Shown here piece after piece: positions 50,954 through 60,165 of a DNA stretch of 64,000 nt. Source of the DNA: Streptosporangium brasiliense (GTDB taxonomy: Bacteria; Actinomycetota; Actinomycetes; Streptosporangiales; Streptosporangiaceae). The notes under the pieces were generated by a model, which saw nothing but the letters and a program-made list of their open reading frames with translations, ran no database searches and was not told where the DNA came from. The DNA is taken from assembly GCF_030811595.1 (NCBI RefSeq), contig NZ_JAUSRB010000002.1:3410001-3474000 (forward strand), read 5' to 3'. The position numbers and the translations under genes are program-made. Every line of letters begins with the position of its first letter. The first letter of the stretch is position 1.

Positions 50954-53900
50954 TCAGGGGCACACCGTCCGGAACTCCTTTTCGGCAGGCACGTACTGCG
51001 CCCATTCCGCGCGGGTCAGCGAGCGGCCCGGGCCGGCGCAGACGGCCCGGAGGAGATCGCTGGGGATGCCGACGTCCCACAGCCGTACCGTGTGGTCCGC
51101 GCCGCCGGTGGCCAGTGTGGTGCCGTCGGGGCTGAAGGCCACCGAGGAGACCTGATCGGTGTGGCCGGTGAGAGGCGCGCCGAGCTGCCGGCGGGTCGCC
51201 ACGTCCCACAGCCGTACCGTGTGGTCCAGGCTGCCGGTGGCCAGTGTGGTGCCGTCGGGGCTGAAGGCCACCGAGGAGACCTGATCGGTGTGGCCGGTGA
51301 GGGGTACGCCGAGCTGCCGGCGGGTCGCCACGTCCCACAGCCGTACCGTGTGGTCCGTCAACTGGGCGTTGCTCTCGCCGCCGCCGGTGGCGAGTGTCTT
51401 TCCGTCGGGGCTGAAGGCCAGCGAGTTGACCGGGCTGGTGTGGCCGGTGAGGGGCGTGCCGATCGGCGTGTGGGTCTTCACGTCCCACAGCCGGGCTGTC
51501 CTGTCCTGGCTGCCGGTGGCCAGTGTGGTGCCGTCGGGGCTGAAGGCCAGCGAGTTGACCGGGCTGGTGTGGCCGGTGAGGGGCGTGCCGATCGGCGTGT
51601 GGGTCTTCACGTCCCACAGCCGGGCTGTCCTGTCCTGGCTGCCGGTGGCGAGTGTCTTTCCGTCGGGGCTGAAGGCTACCGAGGTGATCGGGCTGGTGTG
51701 GCCGGTGAGGGGCGTGCCGATCGGCGTGTGGGTCTTCACGTCCCACAGCCGGGCTGTCTCGTCCGCGCCGCCGGTGGCCAGAATTTTCCCGTCCGGGCTG
51801 AAAACCACTGAATTCACCGGACTGAAGGCCACCGAGGGGTCGGCTCCGGCAAGGGGAGTGCCGTGCCGGCTGTGGGTCTTCACGTCCCACAACTGGACCG
51901 CGTTGTCCTGGCCGCCGGTGGCGAGCGCGGTGCCGTCAGGGCTGAAGGCCACCGCGTTGACCGTGTCGGTGTGGCCGGTGAGGGGGGTGCCGAGCTGGCG
52001 GCGGGTCTTCACGTCCCACAGCCGCACCGTGGTGTCGCCGCCGCCGGTGGCCAGCGTCTTCCCGTCCGGGCTGAAGGTCACCGAACTGATCGGATTGGAG
52101 GCCACCGAGGGGTCGGCTCCGGTGTGGCTGGTGAGGGGTTCGCCGATCGGAGTGCGGGTCGCCACGTCCCACAGCCGGACCGCGTTGTCCTGGCCGCCGG
52201 TGGCGAGCGCGGTGCCGTCGGGGCTGAAGGCCACCGAGTTGACCGCGTTGGTGTGGCCGGTGAGAGGGGTGCCGATCGGCGTGTGGGTTCTCGCGTCCCA
52301 CAGTCGGGCTGTCCTGTCCTGGCCGCCGGTGGCGAGTGTCCTTCCGTCGGGGCTGAAGGCCACCGAGTTGACCGTGTCGGTGTGGCCGGTGAGGGGTCCG
52401 CCGAGCTGCCGACGGGTTGTCATGTCCCACAGCCGGGCTGTTCTGTCCGCGCCGCCGGTGGCGAGTGTCCTTCCGTCGGGGCTGAAGGCCACCGAGTTGA
52501 CCGTGTCGGTGTGGCCGGTGAGGGGTCCGCCGAGCTGCCGACGGGTTGTCATGTCCCACAGCCGGGCTGTTCTGTCCGCGCCGCCGGTGGCGAGCGTCCT
52601 TCCGTCGGGGCTGAAGGCCAGCGAATTGATCGAGCTGGTGTGGCCGGTGAGGGGGCCGCCGACCGGCGTGTGGGTTCTCGCGTCCCACAGCCGGACGGTG
52701 CCGTCGTAGCTGCCGCCGGCGAGTGTCCTTCCGTCCGGGCTGAAGGCCACCGAGGAGATCACGTCGGGGCCGGTGCGCAGGACGCCGAGCCCGCGGCGGG
52801 TCTTCACATCCCACAGCCGGACGGTGCCGTCGTAGCTGCCGCCGGCGAGTGTCCTTCCGTCCGGGCTGAAGGCCACCGAGGGGACCACGTCGGTGTGGCC
52901 GGTGAGCGTGGCGCGTTCCGGCCGGCTGAGCGCGATGATCATGCTGGCGCGGGCTTCGGGGCTGTGATGGATGCGCCAGGCCGCCGCCGCGAGGAGCGCG
53001 GACATCAGGGGATCTTCGTTCTCGCTCTCCGTCGCCAGCTGGCGGGAGACGGCGATGTCGCGTCCGTCGTCGGCCTCCCGCTGGGCCCGGATGGCGAGAC
53101 CCGCCGCGGTCAGGGCGACGGCCAGGAGGGTGATCAGAGTGGTCAAGAGGGCTCTGCGCAGCCGGATCCGGCGGGTCTCGGCCCGCACCGCGGTGTCCAG
53201 GAACTCCTGTGGCGTGCTGGACAGGACGGGGTAACGGTCGGGGTCGGCCTTCCACCGCGATCGGGCGTGCGTGAGGGAGGTCAGGCGTTCGCCCCGGTAC
53301 AGGTAGGCGGCGGATCTGCCGCTGCCGGCCCATTCCTCGGCGTCCTCCAGCAGCTGGCTGTACAGGACGTGGCCGGTGAGATCGGACTCCAGCCAGGCGC
53401 GCAGCCGTGGCCAGGCCGACAGCAGCACGTCGTGAGCGATCTGCGCGCAGGCGTCGTCGACGACGATGAGCCGATGCCGGGCGAAGGTGTCCAGAACGTG
53501 GTCGAGGGCGGCGCGTTCCGCTCCGGTGCGGCCGGCGTGCAGGGTGGTGCGTACGGCGGTGCGGCGGGCCAGCCGGCCCTCGCGGGAGACGCTGGTCAGC
53601 CGGTGGAACAGCTGCCGGGCCAGGTCCTGACCGTCGGCGGTAAGGCCGGTGTAGGCGGCCTCGGCGCTGGTGGCGACCGCATGGGTGACGCCCCCGGTGC
53701 GGGCGTGGCCGCGGCTGGTGAGCTGGTCGCCCTCGCGGTGTTCCCAGATGGTCGACATGGCCTGCGACAGCAGCGGCAGCACGCCCGCGTCGTAGCCGCC
53801 GGCCGGTGAGCGCAGTTCGCTGAGGATCGTGTCGACCAGGCCGGGCTCGATGTCCAGACCGGCGGCGTCGGCCGGCCCGGTGATCGCGCGCCGCAGGTCC

Positions 53901-55243
53901 GTCTCGTTCATCGGCCCGAGGACGAACGGGCCGTCCTGGAGGGCCGCGGCCAGGTGGGGGTGGTCGGCGCACCGGTCGATGAAGTCGCCGCGCACCGCGA
54001 TCACCACCAGCGCGGCGGGCGCCCCGCCCGGCCCCTGGGGGATGGTCGCGGCCGCGTGCAGCGCGGTGACGAACGCGGTCCGTTCCGCGGAGGACGGCCC
54101 GTCCTGCTCCGGGCTGAGGGTGAAGATCTCCTCGAACTGGTCGATGACCAGGATCAGCCTGCCCGCGGCCGCCGTCCGGGCGGGCAGGCCACGGCGTCGG
54201 GCGTCGGTGTCGACGGCCTGGCGGATCAGCAGGGGGGCCTGCTCGGGGTCCGTGGTGAGGCCGCGCAGCACGGCGGACGCCTCCAGGCCCGCCAGACCCG
54301 CGACGAGGACGGCCAGACGCGACAGCGGGGAGCGGGTCGGCTGGTCGATCACCAGTTGCGGCCAGTCACGCGCGGCCTGCGACAGCTCGCCGCGGCCGAT
54401 CGCCGGCATCAGCCCCGCGCGCAGCAGCGAGGACTTGCCCGCTCCCGACGCCCCGGTCACCACCAGCGGTCCCGGCCGGGTCAGCCGCTGCGACAGTGTG
54501 CTCACCAGCTGGGCGGTGACCAGTTCACGGCCGTAGAAGACGTCGGCGTCCACCTCGTCGAAGGGCACCAGGCCGCGGTAGGGGCACCCGTCCACCCACC
54601 GCGCGCCGCCCACGTCCGGGTCCCCGTCCGCGCGGACGCGCCGCTCGATCGCCGACACCAGGTGCAGCAGCAGCCGGGTGTCGGTCGCCTGACGGTACTG
54701 CAGCCCCACCGCCAGGCCGATCTCCGCGCTCTGCTGGTCCAGGCCCTCGCGGATCGACCGCAGCTGCGTGCCCAGATCGGCCAGCACGAAGTCGAACTCG
54801 GCGAACTCCTCGCTCACCGCCGCCAGCCCCGCGGCCAGTCGCGCCTGCAGCACGCGGTCGCCGCTGTGCACCGCGGCCTCGATCGCCGCGCCGACGGCGC
54901 CGACCTGACGCAGGACCTGCGCGATCTCACCGCGCAGCCGCTCCGCCTGCTCCCCGCCGTCCTCCAGGATCCGCTGGATCCGTTGCTCCAGCTCGCTCTC
55001 CAGGGCTTCCCGCGTCGGCTCCCGGCCGCTTTCCCGGAGCCGGGCGATACCCGCTTTCACCGTGTCGGTGAGCATGTTCCCGCCGACCGCGGTAAGGGCG
55101 CCGATCCCCGCCGAGGCCAGTGCCGTCGCGCCCACGCTCGCGGTCAGCAACGGCGCGAACGCGCCGGCCGACAGCACCGCCACCAGTGCCGGGGGAGACC
55201 ATCGGACCGCCGTCGCCCCCGTCGCCCGCGCCAGGCGGGCCAC
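50954..55243 (-). CDS. STAND-type ATPase with 14 WD40 repeats
   Basis: A 1,429-residue protein. N-terminal region 1-215: two hydrophobic stretches (about 18-35 and 38-58), then a helical, probably coiled-coil part; no known effector domain. The nSTAND1 ATPase begins at PYRGLVPFDEVDADVFYGRE (221-240), with Walker A GASGAGKSS (264-272) and Walker B LILVIDQFEE (363-372). A membrane helix lies at about 699-718. Residues 779-1429 are 14 WD40 repeats, enough for two seven-bladed propellers. Repeats 3-5, 10-11 and 13-14 are nearly identical in protein and DNA, which implies recent duplication. Such proteins act as ligand-triggered switches; bacterial relatives include antiphage sensors. No defence genes are adjacent. 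Confidence 0.92.
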   Translation of the reverse strand: MARLARATGATAVRWSPPALVAVLSAGAFAPLLTASVGATALASAGIGALTAVGGNMLTDTVKAGIARLRESGREPTREALESELEQRIQRILEDGGEQAERLRGEIAQVLRQVGAVGAAIEAAVHSGDRVLQARLAAGLAAVSEEFAEFDFVLADLGTQLRSIREGLDQQSAEIGLAVGLQYRQATDTRLLLHLVSAIERRVRADGDPDVGGARWVDGCPYRGLVPFDEVDADVFYGRELVTAQLVSTLSQRLTRPGPLVVTGASGAGKSSLLRAGLMPAIGRGELSQAARDWPQLVIDQPTRSPLSRLAVLVAGLAGLEASAVLRGLTTDPEQAPLLIRQAVDTDARRRGLPARTAAAGRLILVIDQFEEIFTLSPEQDGPSSAERTAFVTALHAAATIPQGPGGAPAALVVIAVRGDFIDRCADHPHLAAALQDGPFVLGPMNETDLRRAITGPADAAGLDIEPGLVDTILSELRSPAGGYDAGVLPLLSQAMSTIWEHREGDQLTSRGHARTGGVTHAVATSAEAAYTGLTADGQDLARQLFHRLTSVSREGRLARRTAVRTTLHAGRTGAERAALDHVLDTFARHRLIVVDDACAQIAHDVLLSAWPRLRAWLESDLTGHVLYSQLLEDAEEWAGSGRSAAYLYRGERLTSLTHARSRWKADPDRYPVLSSTPQEFLDTAVRAETRRIRLRRALLTTLITLLAVALTAAGLAIRAQREADDGRDIAVSRQLATESENEDPLMSALLAAAAWRIHHSPEARASMIIALSRPERATLTGHTDVVPSVAFSPDGRTLAGGSYDGTVRLWDVKTRRGLGVLRTGPDVISSVAFSPDGRTLAGGSYDGTVRLWDARTHTPVGGPLTGHTSSINSLAFSPDGRTLATGGADRTARLWDMTTRRQLGGPLTGHTDTVNSVAFSPDGRTLATGGADRTARLWDMTTRRQLGGPLTGHTDTVNSVAFSPDGRTLATGGQDRTARLWDARTHTPIGTPLTGHTNAVNSVAFSPDGTALATGGQDNAVRLWDVATRTPIGEPLTSHTGADPSVASNPISSVTFSPDGKTLATGGGDTTVRLWDVKTRRQLGTPLTGHTDTVNAVAFSPDGTALATGGQDNAVQLWDVKTHSRHGTPLAGADPSVAFSPVNSVVFSPDGKILATGGADETARLWDVKTHTPIGTPLTGHTSPITSVAFSPDGKTLATGSQDRTARLWDVKTHTPIGTPLTGHTSPVNSLAFSPDGTTLATGSQDRTARLWDVKTHTPIGTPLTGHTSPVNSLAFSPDGKTLATGGGESNAQLTDHTVRLWDVATRRQLGVPLTGHTDQVSSVAFSPDGTTLATGSLDHTVRLWDVATRRQLGAPLTGHTDQVSSVAFSPDGTTLATGGADHTVRLWDVGIPSDLLRAVCAGPGRSLTRAEWAQYVPAEKEFRTVCP

Positions 55244-55397
55244 CCGAGCCCGTACCCCGGCCCCATCAACCCCGACTGGTCACCGTGCGGCTTGGCGCTC
55301 ACCCCGCCAATATCGCCCGGCCGCGGTCACCGAAATCATGAAAGGTGCCAATCGCCGTGAACCTGTGACCGGCCCCTCGCCCGGCGGCGTATCTCCT

Positions 55398-55459
55398 CCG
55401 GCCTCTCAGCCCGTCTCCGGCCTCTCAGCTCAGCTCGTCTCCGGCCTCTCAGCCCGTCC
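55398..55459. repeat. 19-24 bp tandem repeats at the MarR gene 3' end
   Basis: Units at 55398-55416, 55417-55440 and 55441-55459 share CCGGCCTCTCAGC and end CGTCT or CGTCC. The third unit contains the stop codon of the MarR gene; the other two lie downstream of it. Confidence 0.8.
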
Positions 55460-55922
55460 GGCCGGGACGGCCCGGGTGCATGCGGGTCAGCGCCTGCGGG
55501 GTCAGCCGCCGCGCGAGCGCTTCCAGCGCGGCGGCGACCTCGCCGATCTCCTGGGGGTCGTCGGTGCCGAGCGCCGCGGCGAGCGCGGTGTCGATGGGGG
55601 CCGAGCGGACGGCCGCCACGCGGTCGGAGACCTCGGGGGCCTGCTGGACGAGGAGCCGGCGGCGGTCCTTGGGGTCGGCCTCCGTCACGATGGAGCCCGC
55701 CTCGCGGAGCCGGGCGACGCACGCCGACACCTGGCTCTGCGGGAAGCCCGTCCGCGCGGCGATCTCGCCGACGGAGCTGCCCGGATGCTCGCGGACGTCG
55801 CTCGCCACGATGAGGACCGAGCGGTGGCTGGTGGAGTGCGGGCCGAGGCCCTCGGTCGGGAGGGCCTCCTCGCCGATCTTCATCAGGGTCCGCCCCAGGA
55901 GGAACAGCTCTACTCCGTTCAT
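55449..55922 (-). CDS. MarR-family transcriptional regulator
   Basis: A 157-residue winged-helix regulator with HTH at about 45-75 (SVGEIAARTGFPQSQVSACV) and a wing around EADPKDRRRLLVQ, the MarR signature. The ATG at 55922 is the likely start; GTG at 55928 is also in frame. It is divergent from an alpha/beta hydrolase gene, and the 120 bp between them hold a phased array of GATGYATC sites. It probably represses both genes. Confidence 0.9.
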   Translation of the reverse strand: MNGVELFLLGRTLMKIGEEALPTEGLGPHSTSHRSVLIVASDVREHPGSSVGEIAARTGFPQSQVSACVARLREAGSIVTEADPKDRRRLLVQQAPEVSDRVAAVRSAPIDTALAAALGTDDPQEIGEVAAALEALARRLTPQALTRMHPGRPGRTG

Positions 55923-55930
55923 GCCCACGA

Positions 55931-55996
55931 AGCTACATCAAGTTAGATGCATCTGAAATGATGTATCAGTCTTGATGTATCAAATCTGATGCATTA
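55931..55996. promoter_or_regulatory. Phased operator array, five 10-mers at exact 14-bp spacing
   Basis: AGATGCATCT (55945), TGATGTATCA (55959), TGATGTATCA (55973) and TGATGCATTA (55987) start at exact 14-bp intervals, with a degenerate AGCTACATCA at 55931. Each full copy is a near-palindrome of GATGYATC type. The array covers most of the MarR-hydrolase divergent region. Confidence 0.7.
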
Positions 55997-56042
55997 AGGT
56001 CGTCGGTGACGGAGCAGGACACGACCACCTGGAAGGACTCAC

Positions 56043-56891
56043 ATGAGTGCGACGAAGACGGACCTGCTGCCCGTGCCGGGAGCCGACATCTACTACGAGG
56101 TCCGCGGCACCGGTCCCCTCCTGCTCGTCTCGGAGAGCGGGGAGGGCGATGCCAGGCGCAGCGCCGACCTGGTCGATCGGCTCGTCGCCCGCTACACGGT
56201 GGTCACCTACGACCGCCGGGGCCTGTCACGCAGCACGGTCGGCGACCCGGCACAGCCCCTGACCATCGCCACCCACGCCGCCGACGTCCACCACCTGCTG
56301 GCCGCGCTGACCGACGAGCCGGCGCTCATGCTCGGCTGCAGCTTCGGTGCTCTCATCGGGCTCCACCTGGCCGTCGACCACCCCGGGCAGGTGAGCACGC
56401 TCATCGCGCACGAGCCCGTCGCGCCGCGGCTGCTGCCCGGCCCCGAGCGGGACTCCACGGACCGCAAGCTGGGTGACATCCAGGAGACCTACCGTCGCGA
56501 AGGCTGGGCCGTGGCCGTCAGGAAGGTCGCGGCGGTTCTCGGCATCGACCCCGCCTCGCAGGAGGTGGAGCCCGGTCTCCGGCCGCGCCCGATCGGCGCC
56601 GACCGGGGCCCCAACTTTGAGTTCTTCCTCGAGCACGACTTCACCGCGATCCGCCGCGACACGCTGGCGGGCGCCGACGTCGCCGCGCTGAAGGGCGGGC
56701 CGCCCCGGGTCGTGCCCGCGGCCGGCCGTACGACCCCGCGGGACGTCTTCGACTACCGGTGCGCGCAGGTGCTGGCGGAGCTGCTCGGCGGTGTCGACCT
56801 GGTGGAGTTCCCCGGCGGGCACAACGGCAACCTGACCCACCCCAGGGCGTTCGCGGCGCGGGTGTGCGAGGTCCTCGACGGGCCGGTCTGA
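56043..56891 (+). CDS. Alpha/beta hydrolase
   Basis: A 282-residue alpha/beta-hydrolase fold protein. The oxyanion region is PLLLVSESGEG (an unusual SESG instead of HG), the nucleophile elbow is LGCSFGAL (Ser near 98), and the His is in FPGGHNGN (near 259). Asp is expected in between but not certain. The VVTYDRRGLSRS segment is typical. An ATG at 56043 follows GGAAGGAC. It is divergent from and probably controlled by the MarR regulator. Substrate unknown. Confidence 0.87.
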   Translation: MSATKTDLLPVPGADIYYEVRGTGPLLLVSESGEGDARRSADLVDRLVARYTVVTYDRRGLSRSTVGDPAQPLTIATHAADVHHLLAALTDEPALMLGCSFGALIGLHLAVDHPGQVSTLIAHEPVAPRLLPGPERDSTDRKLGDIQETYRREGWAVAVRKVAAVLGIDPASQEVEPGLRPRPIGADRGPNFEFFLEHDFTAIRRDTLAGADVAALKGGPPRVVPAAGRTTPRDVFDYRCAQVLAELLGGVDLVEFPGGHNGNLTHPRAFAARVCEVLDGPV

Positions 56892-56899
56892 GGTGGGTG

Positions 56900-56954
56900 G
56901 TACGGCCGCGCGGCCGGGGGAGAGGGCAGTACGGCCGCGTGGCCGGGGGAGAGC
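56900..56954. repeat. Two 26-bp direct repeats downstream of the hydrolase gene
   Basis: Copies at 56900-56925 and 56929-56954 (core TACGGCCGCGYGGCCGGGGG), 29-bp period, 9 bp after the hydrolase stop. Confidence 0.75.
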
Positions 56955-57052
56955 GGGGAGCGACAGAGGGTCGGGGCCGGGGCGGGTGGGGGTCTCGCGG
57001 CGGGCCGGACGCGTCCTCGCGGAGGGAGGTGACCTCTCCATCCCGGCGTTAG

Positions 57053-57064
57053 GTACGCTTGTAC
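57053..57064. promoter_or_regulatory. Leaderless promoter overlapped by a GTAC-N4-GTAC palindrome
   Basis: TACGCT (57054-57059) ends 7 bases before the ATG at 57067. GTAC-GCTT-GTAC (57053-57064) overlaps it and could be the operator of the TetR protein encoded downstream. Confidence 0.4.
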
Positions 57065-57066
57065 AT

Positions 57067-57648
57067 ATGACTGACCACGTCGCTGACATCGACCGGCGCT
57101 CACAGCGAGAGCGGATGCTCGCCGGTGACCTCTACATCGCCGCCGACCCCGAGCTGGCGGAGGAGGGTCTCCGGGCGGCCAGGCTGACCGAGCGGTACAA
57201 CGCCACCTCGGCCGACGCGCCGCAGGAGCGCCGCCGCATCCTGGAGGAGCTGCTGGGCGGCATCGGGGAAGAGGTCGAGATCCGGCCCCCGCTGTACTGC
57301 GACTACGGTTACCAGACCCGGATCGGGGCCCGCTCGTTCGTCAACTTCGGGCTGACGGCCGTCGACGTCGGCCGGATCACCATAGGCGAGGACGTGCTGA
57401 TCGGCCCGAACGTGCAACTGCTGACCGCGACCCATCCCGTCGAACCCGGGCCTCGGCGCGCCAAGTTCGAGGCCGCCGAGCCGATCACGATCGCCGACAA
57501 CGTCTGGCTCGGCGGCGGAGTGATCGTCTGCCCGGGGGTGAGCATCGGGGAGAACACGGTCGTGGGCGCCGGAGCCGTCGTCGTCAGGGACCTCCCGGCG
57601 AACGTGGTGGCGGTGGGCAACCCCGCCCGGACAGTGCGCCACCTGTGA
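57067..57648 (+). CDS. Sugar O-acetyltransferase (maltose acetyltransferase family)
   Basis: A 193-residue left-handed beta-helix acetyltransferase. The N-terminal Mac domain reads RERMLAGDLYIAADPEL, followed by hexapeptide repeats (IGARSFVNFGLTAVDV onward) and the catalytic His in LTATHPVEPG. It acetylates sugars with acetyl-CoA; the acceptor is unknown. The ATG at 57067 has no ribosome binding site but a -10 element 7 bases upstream. The start of the TetR gene overlaps its stop, so the two are co-expressed. Confidence 0.92.
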   Translation: MTDHVADIDRRSQRERMLAGDLYIAADPELAEEGLRAARLTERYNATSADAPQERRRILEELLGGIGEEVEIRPPLYCDYGYQTRIGARSFVNFGLTAVDVGRITIGEDVLIGPNVQLLTATHPVEPGPRRAKFEAAEPITIADNVWLGGGVIVCPGVSIGENTVVGAGAVVVRDLPANVVAVGNPARTVRHL

Positions 57649-58331
57649 GCCGGGAGGCGACCGCGAGCGATCAGGGCGGTCAGGCGGCGGTTCCGGACGG
57701 GCCTGCGGCGGCTCCGGGCGGTCAGGCGGTGGTTCCGGACAGGCCTGCGGCGGCTCCGGGCGGTCAGGCGGCGGCCTCCGCGCGGCGCCCGCGCCGTCAC
57801 GACCCGGACCGGCGTGACCGCATCATCGACGTCACCATCGAGGTGATCGCCGAGCACGGGCTCGCCGGGACCAGCCACCGCACCGTGGCGGAGGCGGCCG
57901 ACGTCCCCCTGGGCTCGATGACCTACCACTTCACGGGCCTGGACGAGCTCGTCGAGCTGGCCTTCTCCCGATACGCGGGCGCCCTCGCCGACCGTTTCGA
58001 CGCGCGCCTGGCCGCGGCCCCGGCGGACGGTGACCTCGCCGCGACCGTCACCGACGTGATCATGGTCGACTTCCTGCAGGCCCGCCGTGACCTGGTGCTC
58101 GCCTACGAGCTCTATCTCGCCGCCGCGCGTGACCCGGCCCTGCGGGAGGTGACACGGACCTGGATGAGCCGGAGCAGGCGCGCCCTGGAGCGGCTCACCG
58201 ACCCGGCGACCGCCCAGGTCCTCGACGCCCTGCTGGAGGGACTCGTGCTGCACAACTTCCTCGCGGAGGACCCCATGACGCGTGAGGAGGTCCACCAGGC
58301 GGTCGCCCGCGTCGTCGGCCCCGCCGGGTAG
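57645..58331 (+). CDS. TetR-family transcriptional regulator
   Basis: A 228-residue regulator whose first 48 residues are a Pro/Gly/Ala-rich tail with repeats (GGQA-VPD-PAAAP, 42-bp DNA units). The HTH is at about 58-105 (HGLAGTSHRTVAEAADVPLG). GTG at 57645 overlaps the acetyltransferase stop (GTGA); an alternative start after the repeat tail would give a normal length of about 180. It probably regulates its own operon and perhaps the MFS gene downstream. Ligand unknown. Confidence 0.87.
   Translation: MSREATASDQGGQAAVPDGPAAAPGGQAVVPDRPAAAPGGQAAASARRPRRHDPDRRDRIIDVTIEVIAEHGLAGTSHRTVAEAADVPLGSMTYHFTGLDELVELAFSRYAGALADRFDARLAAAPADGDLAATVTDVIMVDFLQARRDLVLAYELYLAAARDPALREVTRTWMSRSRRALERLTDPATAQVLDALLEGLVLHNFLAEDPMTREEVHQAVARVVGPAG
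57679..57774. repeat. 42-bp tandem repeats in the TetR N-terminus
   Basis: Units at 57679 and 57721 and a partial one at 57763 (core GGTTCCGGACRGGCCTGCGG). The 42-bp period keeps the frame, giving 14-residue protein repeats. Confidence 0.85.
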
Positions 58332-58526
58332 ACCGGGCGCGGCCTGTCGGACCGGAGAACCGCCCCCACGATGACGGGCGGGGCCGCGGGCGCGCCGCGG
58401 GAGCGGGAACCGTATCCTCCTTGCCTGCCGTACGCCATGACAGACGGCGGCTGTCCCGCCAGCGCGCGCCGGCCGGTATCCCCCAGGAAGACCGGTATCC
58501 CCCCAGGAAGAGATGCGCCTCCCCCG

Positions 58527-59801
58527 ATGACGACCTTCGACCACACCCGCCGCGCCTGCTACACCGGATACGTCACCCAGGCCATCGTGAACAACCTGGC
58601 CCCGTTGCTGTTCATCGTCTTCCAGGACCGCTACCGGCTCCCGATGGAGATGCTCGGACGGCTGGTGCTGCTGAACTTCGCCACCCAGTTGATCACCGAC
58701 ATCGTGGCGGTGAAGTTCGTGGACCGGATCGGCTACCGCGTCCCGCTGGTGCTGGCCCACGTCCTGTCGGTGCTGGGACTCGTGCTGCTCGCGGTGGCCC
58801 CGGCCGTCTCACCCTCGCCCTACCTGGGGCTGTGTGCCGCGATCATCGTCTATGCCGTCGGCGGGGGCCTGCTGGAGGTGCTCGTCAGCCCTGTCGTCGA
58901 CGCGCTGCCCAGCCCGCAGGAGGGCAAGGCCGCGGCGATGAGCCTGCTGCACTCCTTCTACTGCTGGGGCCAGGTCGCCGTGGTGGCGGGCACCACGCTG
59001 CTGCTGGCGTGGATCGGCCAGGACGCCTGGCAGGTCCTCCCGCTGGCCTGGGCGATTGTCCCCCTGGTCAACCTGGTGGCCTTCCTGAAGGTGCCGCTGC
59101 CCGCCACCGTGCCCGACGAGCACCGCACCTCCCTGCGGAAGCTCTTCGGCGCCCCCGCCTTCGCCGCCGCCGTCGTGCTGATGCTCTGCGCCGGGGCGGC
59201 CGAGCTGACCATGTCGCAGTGGTCGTCCCTCTTCGCCGAGGAGGGGCTCGGCGTCTCCAAGGTCTGGGGCGACCTGGCGGGCCCATGTCTGTTCGCGGTC
59301 CTGATGGGCGTCGGCCGCATCGTCTACGGCCTGTGGGGGGAGCGGATCCCGCTGGTGCCCGCCATGGCGGCCTGCGGCACGCTGGCCACGGTGTGCTACC
59401 TCGTCACCTGCCTGTCGGCCGACCCGGTGGTCAGTCTCGTCGGCTGCGCGGTGTGCGGGTTGGCCGTCAGCCTCCTGTGGCCCGGCACCTTCAGCCTCGC
59501 CGCCGCCCGGTTCCCCTTCGGCGGCGCGGCCATGTTCGGGGTGCTGGCCGTCTTCGGCGACGCCGGCGACGCGGTCGGGCCCTGGGTCGCGGGAGCCGTC
59601 GCGGACGCCTCCACCGCGGCCGGGGGACTGCTCAGCGGCCTGCCCGCCGTACTGCCCGACGACGGAGGGTCCGGGCTGCGGGCCGGCATCCTCCTCGCCA
59701 CCGCGTTCCCGCTCGTCATCGTCGCCGTCACCCTCCTGTACGGCGCGGGCGCCCGGCGCACGGCGGCCTCCCGCGAGGCCGGCGAGCCGGTCGGTGGGTG
59801 A
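58527..59801 (+). CDS. MFS transporter, fucose-permease-like
   Basis: A 424-residue protein with about 12 helices. NNLAPLLFIVFQDRYRLPMEMLGRLVLLNF near the N-terminus and SLLHSFYCWGQ near 145 fit the FucP/sugar MFS group, and PGTFSLAAARFPFGGAAMFG near 330 is also typical. The ATG at 58527 is the likely start; a longer frame begins at 58437. It follows the acetyltransferase/TetR pair in the same direction with a 195-bp gap, so a sugar substrate would make sense. Confidence 0.85.
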   Translation: MTTFDHTRRACYTGYVTQAIVNNLAPLLFIVFQDRYRLPMEMLGRLVLLNFATQLITDIVAVKFVDRIGYRVPLVLAHVLSVLGLVLLAVAPAVSPSPYLGLCAAIIVYAVGGGLLEVLVSPVVDALPSPQEGKAAAMSLLHSFYCWGQVAVVAGTTLLLAWIGQDAWQVLPLAWAIVPLVNLVAFLKVPLPATVPDEHRTSLRKLFGAPAFAAAVVLMLCAGAAELTMSQWSSLFAEEGLGVSKVWGDLAGPCLFAVLMGVGRIVYGLWGERIPLVPAMAACGTLATVCYLVTCLSADPVVSLVGCAVCGLAVSLLWPGTFSLAAARFPFGGAAMFGVLAVFGDAGDAVGPWVAGAVADASTAAGGLLSGLPAVLPDDGGSGLRAGILLATAFPLVIVAVTLLYGAGARRTAASREAGEPVGG

Positions 59802-59830
59802 GTCGCGCCGCCCGGCCGCGCCGAGGTCGC

Positions 59831-59904
59831 CGGGCGGGTGCGCCGGTCGGCGGGTGCGCCGGCCGTGGGCGCGACCGGGGCGTCCTGGCCGGCGCACCCG
59901 CCCG
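59831..59904. terminator. Long hairpin between convergent genes
   Basis: CGGGCGGGTGCGCCGG (59831-59846) and its exact complement (59889-59904) give a 16-bp stem with a 42-base loop that itself contains a copy of the stem sequence. The remaining 59905-60165 holds GC-rich direct repeats (GGCGGGTG, CTCCAGCC) and no gene. Confidence 0.45.
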
Positions 59905-60165
59905 GGGTGCGCCGGTCGGCGGCCGCCGGGCAGCTCACCTACCTGCCCGGCCCCCAGGCCGCCGGACCGGCGCGTCCCGCCCCTGGCCTCCACCGGGCGG
60001 GTGGGGAGCCCCCACCCGACACAGGCGGGTGCGGACTCCGGCCTCCAGCGGTAGGCGGAGGCTCCAGCCTTCACCGGGGGATGAAGGCGTCCGGGTCTCC
60101 ACCCGCCGGCGGGGTCCGGGGCGGGAGATCAGGTCAGGACGGGCCGCTCCGCGCGGGCCGGTCCG

